NCBI RefSeq assembly: GCF_042646425.1
Contig: NZ_JBHRTR010000037.1
Coordinates: 97,961 to 161,960 of the forward strand
Direction: 5' to 3'
DNA length: 64,000 nucleotides
Origin: Marinibaculum pumilum
GTDB lineage: Bacteria; Pseudomonadota; Alphaproteobacteria; Ferrovibrionales; Ferrovibrionaceae
The first letter of the stretch is position 1, and every line of letters starts with the position of its first letter. Below are positions 44,185-53,376 of this stretch, one piece after another. Position numbers and translations under genes: made by a program. Under the pieces are notes generated by a model. The model did not search any database. It saw only the letters and a program-made list of their open reading frames with translations, and was not told the origin of the DNA.

Positions 44185-45630
44185 TCAGATCACCCTTTCG
44201 GCGCTGGGGCGTGCCCGCCGCAGCAGATAGGCCAGCTGCTCCACCGCCGCGACCAGGTCGTTCAGGTCGCTGAGGGCCGTGACGTTCAGGCGGACACCCG
44301 GGCGCGCTTCGTCGGGCCGCAGGCGGAAGGCATCCAGGCCGGCCAGGCGGATCCCGGCCTCACGCGTGGCCCGCACGAAATCGGCCTCGCTCCAGCCGGC
44401 AGGCAGCATCAGCAGGAGGTGCAGCGCCTCCGGGTCGCCCGCCACCTCCAGTCCCGACAGCGCCGCCCGTGCCAGACGCTGTCGCTGCGCGATGTCCCGG
44501 CGGAGGGCCGGCAGGCTGGCTTCCGCAAACTGTTCCGTCCAGATCCGGCCCAGCTCGGCGTTCAGCGGCGAGGTATTCAGGGTCAGGCCGCTCAGCCGGT
44601 CCGACAGCCGGTCCGCCAGCCAGGTCGGCGCCACCGCCCAGCCCAGGCGCAGCGCCGGTGCCAGGCATTTCGACAGGCTTCCGGCATAGATCACCCGGTC
44701 GGCCGCCAGTGCGGCCAGGGCCGGCGGGCGCTGCAGCGGCAGGTCGCCATAGACATCGTCCTCGATCACCACCAGGTCGTGCTCCTCGGCGCAGGCGGCG
44801 ATCTCCGCCCGGCGCCGGGCATCCATGCTGACGGTTGTCGGGTTCTGCAGGGTCGGGGTGACGGCCACGACGCGGGCGCCGGTTTCCCGCGCCGCCGCGG
44901 CCAGCGCGTCGGCACGCATGCCGTTCTCGTCCATCGCGACCCCGTGCAGGCGCACGTTCGCCAGTGCCGCGACGTCGCGCAGGCCGGCATAGGCCGGATC
45001 CTCGCAAAGCAGGATGCCGCCCGGCGGCAGCAGCGACTGGATGGAGAGGCCCAGCGCCTGCTGCGTGCCGGCGGTGAGGATCACCTGGTCCGGAGCGGCG
45101 CGGACGCCATGGCGGCCGACCCAGCGGGACACGGCCGCGCGATGGGCGGGAAAGCCGGCGGCTGGCGGGTAGCCGAGGAGATGGGGCAGATCGGGCGATG
45201 CGCCGATTTCCGCCATCGCGCGTCCCAGCAGATCTCGGGCGAGATCGACATTCGGCAGGTTGCAGGACAGATCGACCGTGCTGTCCATGTCGGCTGCATG
45301 GCGGATCGCGGCGATGCCGGCGCCGCGCCGCAGTTCCGGCCGCGGCGGCGGGCCGTCGGCCGCGGCCGGTGTCGGGGCGCCGCGCCCGTCACGGCGGACG
45401 AAGGTGCCGCGGCCGACCTCTCCCGCGATCAGGCCCTGCTGCTCGGCTGCGGCATAGGCACGGCTGACGGTGCCGACGGTGCAGCCCAGGCGGTAGGCAA
45501 GGTCCCGGTGGGTTGGCAGGCGGCTGCCCGGGGGCAGCTCGCCGGTCGCGACGGCGTCGGCGATGGCGTGGGCGATGGCGGCATAGCGCGGGCCGTCGCG
45601 GTCGCGGAGGTCCGGGGTCCAAATTGTCAT
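44185..45630 (-). CDS. MocR-family transcriptional regulator (GntR head, aminotransferase-like body)
   Basis: A 481-residue regulator. Residues about 10-75 are a GntR winged helix (SRLPTHRDLAYRLGCTVGTVSRAYAAAEQQGLI). The rest is a fold-type I aminotransferase: LTAGTQQALGLSIQSLL, LLCEDPAYAGLRD, VTPTLQNPTTVSMDA, VIEDDVYGDL, and the PLP lysine in YAGSLSKCLAPALRLGW. Such proteins sense PLP or an amino compound and control a neighbouring gene. The start ATG at 45630 faces a DUF1127 gene across an inverted-repeat operator. A longer frame upstream would swallow that operator and is rejected. The effector is unknown. Confidence 0.88.
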   Translation of the reverse strand: MTIWTPDLRDRDGPRYAAIAHAIADAVATGELPPGSRLPTHRDLAYRLGCTVGTVSRAYAAAEQQGLIAGEVGRGTFVRRDGRGAPTPAAADGPPPRPELRRGAGIAAIRHAADMDSTVDLSCNLPNVDLARDLLGRAMAEIGASPDLPHLLGYPPAAGFPAHRAAVSRWVGRHGVRAAPDQVILTAGTQQALGLSIQSLLPPGGILLCEDPAYAGLRDVAALANVRLHGVAMDENGMRADALAAAARETGARVVAVTPTLQNPTTVSMDARRRAEIAACAEEHDLVVIEDDVYGDLPLQRPPALAALAADRVIYAGSLSKCLAPALRLGWAVAPTWLADRLSDRLSGLTLNTSPLNAELGRIWTEQFAEASLPALRRDIAQRQRLARAALSGLEVAGDPEALHLLLMLPAGWSEADFVRATREAGIRLAGLDAFRLRPDEARPGVRLNVTALSDLNDLVAAVEQLAYLLRRARPSAERVI

Positions 45631-45632
45631 GG

Positions 45633-45667
45633 TGTCAATAAAGTCATTGACCCCTTTTTGTGTCAAT
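45633..45667. promoter_or_regulatory. Probable MocR operator between the divergent genes
   Basis: GTCAAT (45633-45638) and ATTGAC (45646-45651) form an inverted repeat, and a further direct copy GTCAAT lies at 45662-45667, 29 bases from the first. The ATTGAC copy also forms TTGACC, a -35 box for the plus-strand gene. MocR proteins commonly bind such paired direct and inverted sites to repress themselves and activate the neighbour. Confidence 0.55.
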
Positions 45668-45725
45668 GCAATTTTCGCGCGTCCACTCAGCAAGCCGAGA
45701 TTGTCACATTCTGAAGGAGACAATC

Positions 45726-46046
45726 ATGGGTCATCACGCGCAAGAGCAGAACATCGTCTGGCTTCCGTCCACCGACGGCATCGTCCAGATGGGCAAACGC
45801 ACTGTAGGCGTGCGCGCGGGTGACATGATGCGCCGTGTGGCGCTCTCGGCCCTCCGCCTGCCATGGACGACCTGGCGGGCGTACCGCACCTGGTACCGGT
45901 GCAGGCAGGCCCTGCACGACCTGCGGCAGGCCGACCCGCGCCTGCTGCGGGACATCGGCCTGGACCAGGCGGACCTCTGGCACGCGGTGCGCCATGGCCG
46001 GGTCGACCGGCCGGACGCTCCCGGCAACTGGCAGAGACGGCCGTAG
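45726..46046 (+). CDS. DUF1127 (YjiS-like) protein
   Basis: A 106-residue basic protein. Its second half carries the DUF1127 motif: TWRAYRTWYRCRQALHDLRQ, then LLRDIGLDQADL. This Arg-rich motif binds RNA in the short alphaproteobacterial members, which affect phosphate, C1 and stress metabolism through RNA decay. Here a unique N-terminal half of about 55 residues precedes it. AAGGAG lies 7 bases before the ATG. It is divergent from the MocR regulator, which probably controls it. Confidence 0.82.
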   Translation: MGHHAQEQNIVWLPSTDGIVQMGKRTVGVRAGDMMRRVALSALRLPWTTWRAYRTWYRCRQALHDLRQADPRLLRDIGLDQADLWHAVRHGRVDRPDAPGNWQRRP

Positions 46047-46293
46047 GCGCCCCGGCGCCGCGGTCCTGACATAGCAAGACAATCCCGGCCTTTCCGACGC
46101 GGAAGTGGACGAAATCGGCGGGCGGGCGCTTCGGCACCCGCCCGCCACCGCGTTGCATTCCACCAAGGTCATCAGGACAGCCTCACGCCCGCGACGGCGG
46201 ATTCGCGTAGACTGGCATCACCTGGAAGGCCGGCCCGGCACGGATGGCACCGGACGGGGCGGTATCCGGACGGGGCGGTGCGGGGAGACAGGC

Positions 46294-49200
46294 ATGGCGG
46301 GTACGGGTGATGCCGGCGGGGCGATGGACACCCGCATCCTGGCGGAGCAGCTGCGCTTCTTCTGCCACCAGACGCAGCAATCGGTCGTCGGGCACGGTTT
46401 CGTGGCGATCGCCGCCACGGCGCTGCTCCTGACCCAGCCGGTCGACCGCACCCTGCTGTTCGCCTGGGCGGCGGCGGCGGTGCTGCTGGCCCTCGTCCGC
46501 TTTCTCGTCTACCGGCGCTTCCCGACGGCGATCGAGAACCGCAGCCAGGCGCTGGCATGGGGCCGGCGCTTCCGGCTTCTTTCCGGCCTTTCGGGCGGCA
46601 TGTTCGGCTGCCTTGCGGTGCTGTTCATCGAGCCCGGCAGCTTCGAGATCACCGCCTGGATCCTGCTCGTCCTGTGCGGCGTCTCCGGTGCCGCGATGGG
46701 TGCCTACGCGACCTATTCCCCGGCCTATGGGGTCTATCTGGCCGCAGCGCTGGGGCCGCTGGTGGTGGTGCTGCTGACCCTGGCGCGCCTGGACATGGCG
46801 GTGGTCGCCGTCCTGGCGGCCGGCTTCGGCATCTACCTGCATATCTTCTCGCGGCGGCTGGAGGCGGCGATCCGCGACCAGTTCGAGAGCCGGCTGGAGA
46901 ACAGCGACCTCGCCAACCGGCTCGCCCGCCAGGGCGAGGTCCTGCGGTCGGTCGTGGAATCGATCCCCAACGCCATTGCCGTCGTCGACCCGGAGGGGCG
47001 GCTGCATGACCATAACGAGCGATTCCGACGCCTGTTCGACCTGCCCGACGACCTGCTGCGGCAGACGCCGCTGACCAGCCGCGCCTTCAACGCCTTCCGT
47101 CAGGAACGCGGCGATTTCGAGCATGTGCCGCCGGCGGAACTGCAGAAGCAGCAGGAGCGCTGGAAGCGGCTGGAGGGCAGCGGCGCGGCGTTCGGCTATG
47201 AACGGGTCCTGCGCGACGGCCGGGTCCTGCGGGTGGAAAACAACCCGATGCCGGGTGGCGGCTGGGTCCGTTCCTGGATCGACATCTCGGAGGCGCGCCG
47301 GATCGAGGCGGAAACCGCGCGCCAGAGCGAATTGCTGCGACTGGTCCTGGACAGCATCGACCAGGGCGTGATCATGCGCGACCGGCAGGACAACATCCTG
47401 GTCTACAACGACCGCCTGGCGGAGATCCTGAATGTTCCGGTCGCCCTCTATGCCCGGAATGCCGGCTCCGCGGAACTGGAGGCTATCCACCGCGGCCAGC
47501 AGGTGCACCAGCCGGCGGAGGTCCGCGAATGGCTGGCCCGGCGGCTGGCCGGCGAACCGGTGCAGCGGCTGGAATACCAGCGCCGGTCGCCCGACGGCGG
47601 CTGGGTTCATGTCGTCTTCCAGCCCCTGCCCGAGGGGCGGGAGATGCGGACCTTCACCGACGTCACGGCAATGAAGGCCGCGGAAGAGGAACTGACCGAG
47701 AAGACGCGCTTCCTGGAGACCGTCCTCGCCGCAATGGAGCAGGGTGTCCTGGTCACCGACCGGGAGGGCCGGATCAGGCTGTGGAACGATCGCGCCTGCG
47801 AGATCCTGGGCATTCCGGCGGACGTGCTGGCGCGGCGGCCGACGGCGGAAGAGCTGGGCAGGGCGCAGCGCGCACGCGGCGATCTTGATCCCGCCGACAC
47901 TGCGGTCGCCGACTACGTGGCGCGCTGGCAGGCCTGGCTGGAGGCGCCGGAGGAGCGGGAGATCTTCACCCACGAGCGCCTGCTGCCGGACGGGCGCTGG
48001 ATGCTGGTCTATGGCCGCAAGCTGCCGGACGGCGGCACCGTGCGGACCTTCACCGACATCACCGCGCGCAAGGGCGACGAGGCGGCGCTGCTGGAGGCGA
48101 AGGACGAGGCGGAGCAGGCGCGGGAGAGCCTGCGGGCGGCGATGGACGCGATGCCGGCCGGGATCGTGATCCACGACGCGGAGATGAACTACCAGACCTG
48201 GAACGAGGCCTACAAGCAGCTCGCCAATCTCAGCGAGGCGGAGCTGCGCCAGCTGCGCAGTTTCGACAATGTGGCGGAGGCCAAGCGTGGCGAGATCCAG
48301 GCCAGCCAGACCATCCCCTACGAGACCTATATCGCCCGCCGCCGCGAACTGCTGGCCAGCCGCAGGCCCGGGGTGACGACCGAATACTGGGCGAGCGCCG
48401 GGCGCCATATCGAGCTGCGGGTCAACCCGATCCCCGACGGCGGCTGGGTCAGCGTCTATCTGGACATGACCAGCCGCATCGAGGCGGAGCGCGAAATCGC
48501 GGAAAAGGCCCGTGCGGTGGAGGCAGCGCGCGACGCTGCGGAGGCCACGCGGGAGCGCATGCGGGCGATCCTGCAGACCATTCCCGTGGGCGTGCTGGTC
48601 TACGACCCGCGGCAGCGGATCGAGTTCTGGAACGACGCCTATCTGGCGATCTGCGGCTTCCCGGTGGCGGTGCTGGAGGAGAAACCCAGCTTCGAGGATT
48701 ATTCGCGGTACATCTTCGAGGCACATGAGCGCGGCCGCGACATGACGCTGGAGCAGTTCATGGCGTACCGCCACCGGGTCTATGGCTCCGATGCGAAATA
48801 CCTGGCCGAGTTCCGCTTCGACATGACCGGCCTGGACGTGCAGTACTCGGTCTCCTCCCTGCCGGACGGGGGGCGGGTCAACGTCATCGTCGACATCACC
48901 GACCAGAAGCAGGCGGAGCGGACCGCGCTGGAGGCGCGCGACGCGGCGGAGGAGGCGACCCGCGCGAAGTCCGCCTTCCTGGCCGCGATGAGCCACGAGA
49001 TCCGGACGCCGATGAACGGCGTGATCGGCATGGCGGAAGTGCTGCAGCAGTCCGGACTGAGCGAGGACCAGCGCGCCATCGCCGGCACCATCCGGGAATC
49101 CGGCCAGGTGCTGCTGCGGATCATCGACGACATCCTCGACTTCTCGAAGATCGAGGCGGAGCGGATGGAGCTGGAAGCGGAGACGGTGGACATCCGCGCG

Positions 49201-50907
49201 GTCTCGGAATCGGTCCTCGACACCGTGCTGCCGCTGGCCGATGCGCGGGACCTCGACCTTGCGCTGCAGATCGACGCCACCGCGCCGGAGGTGGTGATCG
49301 GCGATCCCGTGCGGCTGCGCCAGATCCTGCTCAACCTGGTCAGCAATGCGGTGAAGTTCACCGAGACCGGCGCCGTGGTGGTGCGGGCCTCCGCCGCGCC
49401 TGATCCGGGATTCCCGTCGGGCGTGCGGCTGCGCTTCGAGGTAACGGATACCGGCATCGGCATCGACGAGACGCATATCGCCCAGCTGTTCCAGCCGTTC
49501 CGCCAGGCCGAGGCATCGACCACCCGCCGGTTCGGCGGCACCGGCCTGGGCCTGTCGATCTGCGAACGGCTGGTGCGGCTGATGGGCGGCGAGATCGGCG
49601 TGCGCAGCCGCCCGGGCGAGGGGGCGACCTTCTGGTTCGAGATCCCGGCTGAGCCCTCGGTCCTGGCGACGGAGCCGGAAGGGCCGCCCGTCGACCTGTC
49701 GGGCCTGTCCGTCCTGCTGCACCACCGCCCCGGGCCGCTGGCGAAGCAGATCGCGGCCGTGCTGCGCGGGGCAGGCATGACGGTGACCCTCGCCGAAAAC
49801 GGCGTCCCGGCGGGGACGGGCGCGGTGCAGGGCGGCGTCTTCGACATCGTCATGGCCGACGGCCGGCTGGGTGTCGAGGCGCTGGCAGCCCTGCAGCCGC
49901 CGGTCGCGGTCGGTGCGGACGAGCCGCATCTGCGGGCGCTGTGGGTGCGGAACGGGCGTGAGGTCAGGATGCAGCCGATCCCGGTCACCCATCCGTTCCG
50001 GCGCCACGCAGTGCTGCGTGCCGCCGGCGCGGCGGTCGGGCGGATCAGCCCGGAAACGCCCAGCGTCGCCGACCCGGTCGCGGCGCTGCCGGCCCGGACG
50101 CCGCCCACGAAGGCGGTCGCCGCGGCGGCGGGCCGCCTGATCCTGGTGGTGGAGGACAATGCCACAAACCGCATGGTGGTCGAGCGCCAGCTGGGCATCC
50201 TGGGCTATGCGGTGGAGACGGCGACCGATGGCCGCGAGGCGATGGCCCAATGGCAGCCGGGCCGCTTCGGCCTGGTCCTGACCGACTGCCACATGCCGAA
50301 CATGGACGGCTACCAGCTGGCCGGCGCCATCCGTACGGCGGAGGCGGAGGCCGGCGGGCATGTTCCGATCGTCGCGCTGACGGCGAACGCCCTGGTCGGC
50401 GAGGCGGAGCGCTGCATCGCCGCGGGGATGGACGACTATCTGGCGAAACCGGTCACCCTGAGCGTGATGAGCGCCATGCTGAGCCGCTGGCTCGGTGGTG
50501 CGGGGAAGCCGCCGGCCGCCGCCGCCGGCGCCGCGCCGCACCCGGCACGGCCGGAGGATGGCGAGGTGCCGATCGACATGGCGCAGATGGTCGAGATCCT
50601 GGGTACAGACGATCCCGAGACCGTGGGGATGCTGCTGTCGATGTTCCGCGACTCCCTGCGCAGCCTGCAGCCGCGCATGGCGGCGGCGATCGACGGCCGC
50701 GACGCCGGCGCCCTGCGCGAGGCGGCGCATGCCGCCAAGGGGGCCGCGGCCAATGCCAGCGCGACCGCCCTGCAGGTAGCGCTGGCCGACCTGGAGGCGG
50801 CCGCGGCGGAGGAGGACTGGGACGCGGTCGCGGCCGCCTGGCAGGCCGTCGGCCGCCGCGCGGAGCGGGTCGAGGCGCATATCTCGGCGAACGGGCTGTC
50901 ATCGTGA
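46294..50907 (+). CDS. Multi-PAS hybrid histidine kinase with receiver and Hpt domains
   Basis: A 1537-residue membrane sensor. About six N-terminal helices (residues about 30-190) are followed by five PAS-type domains (about 222-885), four of them of the PAS-12-like kind with a repeated ending (DGGWV..., MRTFTDVTA). HisKA has MSHEIRTPMNGVIGM with His901. The ATPase has LLNLVSNAVKF, DTGIGID and FGGTGLGLSI. A first receiver-like region (about 1130-1240) lacks the phospho-Asp. The true receiver has VLTDCHMPNMDG (Asp1331) and LAKPV. The Hpt His is His1479 (AAHAAKGAAANA). The signal path is thus complete within one protein. GGGGAG precedes the ATG at 46294. The ligand cannot be read. Confidence 0.9.
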   Translation: MAGTGDAGGAMDTRILAEQLRFFCHQTQQSVVGHGFVAIAATALLLTQPVDRTLLFAWAAAAVLLALVRFLVYRRFPTAIENRSQALAWGRRFRLLSGLSGGMFGCLAVLFIEPGSFEITAWILLVLCGVSGAAMGAYATYSPAYGVYLAAALGPLVVVLLTLARLDMAVVAVLAAGFGIYLHIFSRRLEAAIRDQFESRLENSDLANRLARQGEVLRSVVESIPNAIAVVDPEGRLHDHNERFRRLFDLPDDLLRQTPLTSRAFNAFRQERGDFEHVPPAELQKQQERWKRLEGSGAAFGYERVLRDGRVLRVENNPMPGGGWVRSWIDISEARRIEAETARQSELLRLVLDSIDQGVIMRDRQDNILVYNDRLAEILNVPVALYARNAGSAELEAIHRGQQVHQPAEVREWLARRLAGEPVQRLEYQRRSPDGGWVHVVFQPLPEGREMRTFTDVTAMKAAEEELTEKTRFLETVLAAMEQGVLVTDREGRIRLWNDRACEILGIPADVLARRPTAEELGRAQRARGDLDPADTAVADYVARWQAWLEAPEEREIFTHERLLPDGRWMLVYGRKLPDGGTVRTFTDITARKGDEAALLEAKDEAEQARESLRAAMDAMPAGIVIHDAEMNYQTWNEAYKQLANLSEAELRQLRSFDNVAEAKRGEIQASQTIPYETYIARRRELLASRRPGVTTEYWASAGRHIELRVNPIPDGGWVSVYLDMTSRIEAEREIAEKARAVEAARDAAEATRERMRAILQTIPVGVLVYDPRQRIEFWNDAYLAICGFPVAVLEEKPSFEDYSRYIFEAHERGRDMTLEQFMAYRHRVYGSDAKYLAEFRFDMTGLDVQYSVSSLPDGGRVNVIVDITDQKQAERTALEARDAAEEATRAKSAFLAAMSHEIRTPMNGVIGMAEVLQQSGLSEDQRAIAGTIRESGQVLLRIIDDILDFSKIEAERMELEAETVDIRAVSESVLDTVLPLADARDLDLALQIDATAPEVVIGDPVRLRQILLNLVSNAVKFTETGAVVVRASAAPDPGFPSGVRLRFEVTDTGIGIDETHIAQLFQPFRQAEASTTRRFGGTGLGLSICERLVRLMGGEIGVRSRPGEGATFWFEIPAEPSVLATEPEGPPVDLSGLSVLLHHRPGPLAKQIAAVLRGAGMTVTLAENGVPAGTGAVQGGVFDIVMADGRLGVEALAALQPPVAVGADEPHLRALWVRNGREVRMQPIPVTHPFRRHAVLRAAGAAVGRISPETPSVADPVAALPARTPPTKAVAAAAGRLILVVEDNATNRMVVERQLGILGYAVETATDGREAMAQWQPGRFGLVLTDCHMPNMDGYQLAGAIRTAEAEAGGHVPIVALTANALVGEAERCIAAGMDDYLAKPVTLSVMSAMLSRWLGGAGKPPAAAAGAAPHPARPEDGEVPIDMAQMVEILGTDDPETVGMLLSMFRDSLRSLQPRMAAAIDGRDAGALREAAHAAKGAAANASATALQVALADLEAAAAEEDWDAVAAAWQAVGRRAERVEAHISANGLSS

Positions 50908-50970
50908 CCGGTGCCGGTCCACAATGGGGGTGCGGGTTCGGGCCCACGAAAAGACCGGAGTGAGACGATC

Positions 50971-52173
50971 TTGCCGCGTGGACGCGATTTCCACAGGATC
51001 CAGGTCCTCGTCGTCGACGACGAACCGACCCAGCGCTTCGCCGTCACGGTGATGTGCCGCGGCCTCGGCCTGCCGGAAGCGATCGCCTGCGAGAACGGGC
51101 ACCAGGCCCTGGCCAGCGTCGGTGCGCCGGGCAGCCGTGTGGACCTGGTGGTCTGCGACCTCGACATGCCGGAGATGGACGGCATGGAGTTCATCCGGCG
51201 GATCGCGGGCTTTGAGGATCCGCCGGCCCTGATGATCCTGTCCGGGCATCCGAGCGCGCTGCTGGACAGTGTCGAGCGGATGGGCCGCGCCTATGGCCTG
51301 CATATGGCCGGTAGCGTGCGCAAGCCGCTGACCCGCCACGGCCTGGAGACCTGCCTGCGCGGCCTGGCGCAGCAGCGGACGGAGGCGGAACCGGCCGTCG
51401 CTTCCGAGGCGGCGATGGTCGACGAACTGATCGACCGCGGGCGGTTCGAGCCCTATTTCCAGCCACAGCTCAGCCTGGCCAGCGGCCGGGTGCTGGGCGC
51501 GGAGGTGCTGGCCCGCCTGGTGGAGCCCGACGGCTCTCTGGTCCTGCCGCATGCCTTCCTCGCCCGCCTGGGCGAACGCGGCATGATGACCGGCTTCACC
51601 TTCGACATCATGGACAAGGCCCTGGCCATGCTGACCTCCTGGCGGGAGCGGCCGCCGGAGATCCGGGTCTCGGTCAACCTGTCGCCGACCCTGTTCGACG
51701 ACCTGGACGTGATGGCGGACCTGATGGCGCGGGTCGACCGGGCCGGCCTGCCGCGCGACCGGATGGTGTTCGAGGTGGTCGAGACGGCCATCGCCAGCGA
51801 CCAGATGATGCTGGCGGAGAGCGCGGCGCGGCTGCGGCTGCGCGGCTTCGGCCTGGCGATCGACGATTTCGGCCAGGGCCATGCCTCGCTGGACCAGCTT
51901 CGGCGCCTGCCTTTCGACGAACTGAAGATCGACCGCGCCTTCGTTGCCGATCTCGATTCCGACAGCGACAACCGCACCATCGTCGGGACCACGATCGCCA
52001 TGGCGAAGGCGCTGGGCCTGAAGGTGGTGGCGGAAGGCGTGGAGACCGAGGGCGAGGTCCGCGTGCTGCGCGAACTGGGCTGCGAGGTGGCGCAGGGCTA
52101 TCTGTTCGCGCCGGCGCTGCCCTTCGCGCAGTTCCTGCGCTTCCTGGACGACCGGCGGGTGCTGGCGGTCTGA
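50971..52173 (+). CDS. Receiver-EAL protein, probable c-di-GMP phosphodiesterase
   Basis: A 400-residue protein. An N-terminal receiver (VLVVDDEPTQRFAV, phospho-Asp in VVCDLDMPEMDGMEF, Lys in SVRKPL) is joined to an EAL domain (about 150-395). The catalytic set is present: Glu in GAEVLARL, Asn in VNLSP, Glu in FEVVETA, Asp-Asp in IDDFGQGHASL, Lys in LKIDRAFV, Glu in VAEGVETEGE and Gln in AQGYLF. It should therefore hydrolyse c-di-GMP on phosphorylation. It starts 63 bases after the hybrid kinase, by TTG at 50971 with GGAG 10 bases upstream, so the kinase is its likely partner. Confidence 0.88.
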   Translation: MPRGRDFHRIQVLVVDDEPTQRFAVTVMCRGLGLPEAIACENGHQALASVGAPGSRVDLVVCDLDMPEMDGMEFIRRIAGFEDPPALMILSGHPSALLDSVERMGRAYGLHMAGSVRKPLTRHGLETCLRGLAQQRTEAEPAVASEAAMVDELIDRGRFEPYFQPQLSLASGRVLGAEVLARLVEPDGSLVLPHAFLARLGERGMMTGFTFDIMDKALAMLTSWRERPPEIRVSVNLSPTLFDDLDVMADLMARVDRAGLPRDRMVFEVVETAIASDQMMLAESAARLRLRGFGLAIDDFGQGHASLDQLRRLPFDELKIDRAFVADLDSDSDNRTIVGTTIAMAKALGLKVVAEGVETEGEVRVLRELGCEVAQGYLFAPALPFAQFLRFLDDRRVLAV

Positions 52174-52194
52174 GCGGTCCGCCGGCCGCTGCGG

Positions 52195-53376
52195 TCAGAG
52201 GCGCGCGATGGCGGCGATGGCCGCATCCACCTCCGCCTCGCTGTTGTAGACATGCAGGCCGGCGCGGGCGAAGCCGTCCACACCGCGGCCGTCCATGTCG
52301 AGGCGTGTGCTGCCGGCGCCCGACACGGTCAGCCGGACCCCCTCCCGCCCCAGCTGCGCGACCAGGTCCGTCGCCGCAAGGCGGTCGTGGGTGAAGGTGA
52401 CGATGCCGCAGCGCTGCCGGCCCTTGTCGCGGACCGTGACGCCGGGCAGCGCGCCGAGGCCGTCCCGGAGCCGGGTGGCCAGGTCGCCGATGCGTGCCGC
52501 AATCCGGTCCGGCCCGATGTCCAGCGCATAGTCGATCGCCATCTTCAGGCCGAGGCGTCCCGCGACGTCGAACTCCCAGTTCTCGAAGCGGGTCGCGTCG
52601 CCGGCGATCTCGAAGCTGTCGGCGCCCGTCCAGCGCGCGGCATGCAGGTCCAGGAAGGGCGGCTCCAGCCGTTCGATCCAGTCCTCGCGGACATAGAGGA
52701 AGCCGGTGCCGCGCGGCCCGCGCAGGAACTTCCGCCCGGTCGCCGACAGCATGGTGCAGCCGATCGCCGCCACGTCCACCGGCATCTGGCCGACCGACTG
52801 GCAGGCGTCCAGCAGGAAGGGGATGCCGGCTTCACGCGCAATGGCGCCGACCGCCGCCGCCGGATTGACCAGCCCGCCATTGGTCGGCACGTGGGTGATG
52901 GCGATCAGCTTCACCCGGTCGTCGATCATCGCGCGCAGGGCCGCCGGGTCGAGGGCGCCGTCGGCATCGTCGGGGACAATCCGGATCTCCACCCCGCGGC
53001 GGCGCTGCATCTGCAGGAAGGCGATGAAGTTGGAGGCGTATTCCGCCACCGCCGTCAGCACCACGTCGCCCGGCCCCAGCGGCAGGGCATAGAAGGCCAT
53101 GTCCCAGGCGCGGGTCGCATTCTCCACGAAGGCGATCTCGTGCGCCCGGGCGTTCAGCAGCCGGGCGGCGCTGCCATAGGCGGCGGCAAGCTCGTCCGCC
53201 ACCTCGGCCTGCGCCTCGTAGCCGCCGATGCGCGCCTCCAGGTCCAGATGGGCCTTCACCCGGTCCACCACCGGGTTCGGCATCAGCGCCGCGCCACAGG
53301 CGTTCAGGTGGATGGCGCTCTCCGCCCCCGGTGTGTCGGCGCGCCAGGCCGCCGGACCGTCGATGGCCGCCGTCAT
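52195..53376 (-). CDS. Class V aminotransferase, isopenicillin-N-epimerase/cysteine-desulfurase-like (second of pair)
   Basis: A 393-residue PLP enzyme of fold type I. Cofactor motifs are NATRAWDMAFYAL, THVPTNGGLVNP, FLLDACQSVGQMPVDV (Asp for the pyridine nitrogen) and LSATGRKFLRGPRGTGFLYV with the PLP lysine. No desulfurase cysteine loop is seen in the usual place, so an aminotransferase, epimerase or lyase reaction is more likely. Its start overlaps the stop of the upstream class V gene by 4 bases. The substrate is unknown. Confidence 0.82.
   Translation of the reverse strand: MTAAIDGPAAWRADTPGAESAIHLNACGAALMPNPVVDRVKAHLDLEARIGGYEAQAEVADELAAAYGSAARLLNARAHEIAFVENATRAWDMAFYALPLGPGDVVLTAVAEYASNFIAFLQMQRRRGVEIRIVPDDADGALDPAALRAMIDDRVKLIAITHVPTNGGLVNPAAAVGAIAREAGIPFLLDACQSVGQMPVDVAAIGCTMLSATGRKFLRGPRGTGFLYVREDWIERLEPPFLDLHAARWTGADSFEIAGDATRFENWEFDVAGRLGLKMAIDYALDIGPDRIAARIGDLATRLRDGLGALPGVTVRDKGRQRCGIVTFTHDRLAATDLVAQLGREGVRLTVSGAGSTRLDMDGRGVDGFARAGLHVYNSEAEVDAAIAAIARL

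Noticed and set aside
46183..50880. 1565-residue open frame on the minus strand
   Set aside because: It mirrors the hybrid kinase gene; in DNA this rich in G+C the opposite strand stays open. It has no family motif and no ribosome-binding site.
52195..53376. Cysteine desulfurase (IscS/SufS)
   Set aside because: The active-site cysteine loop is not visible and no Fe-S cluster genes accompany it.
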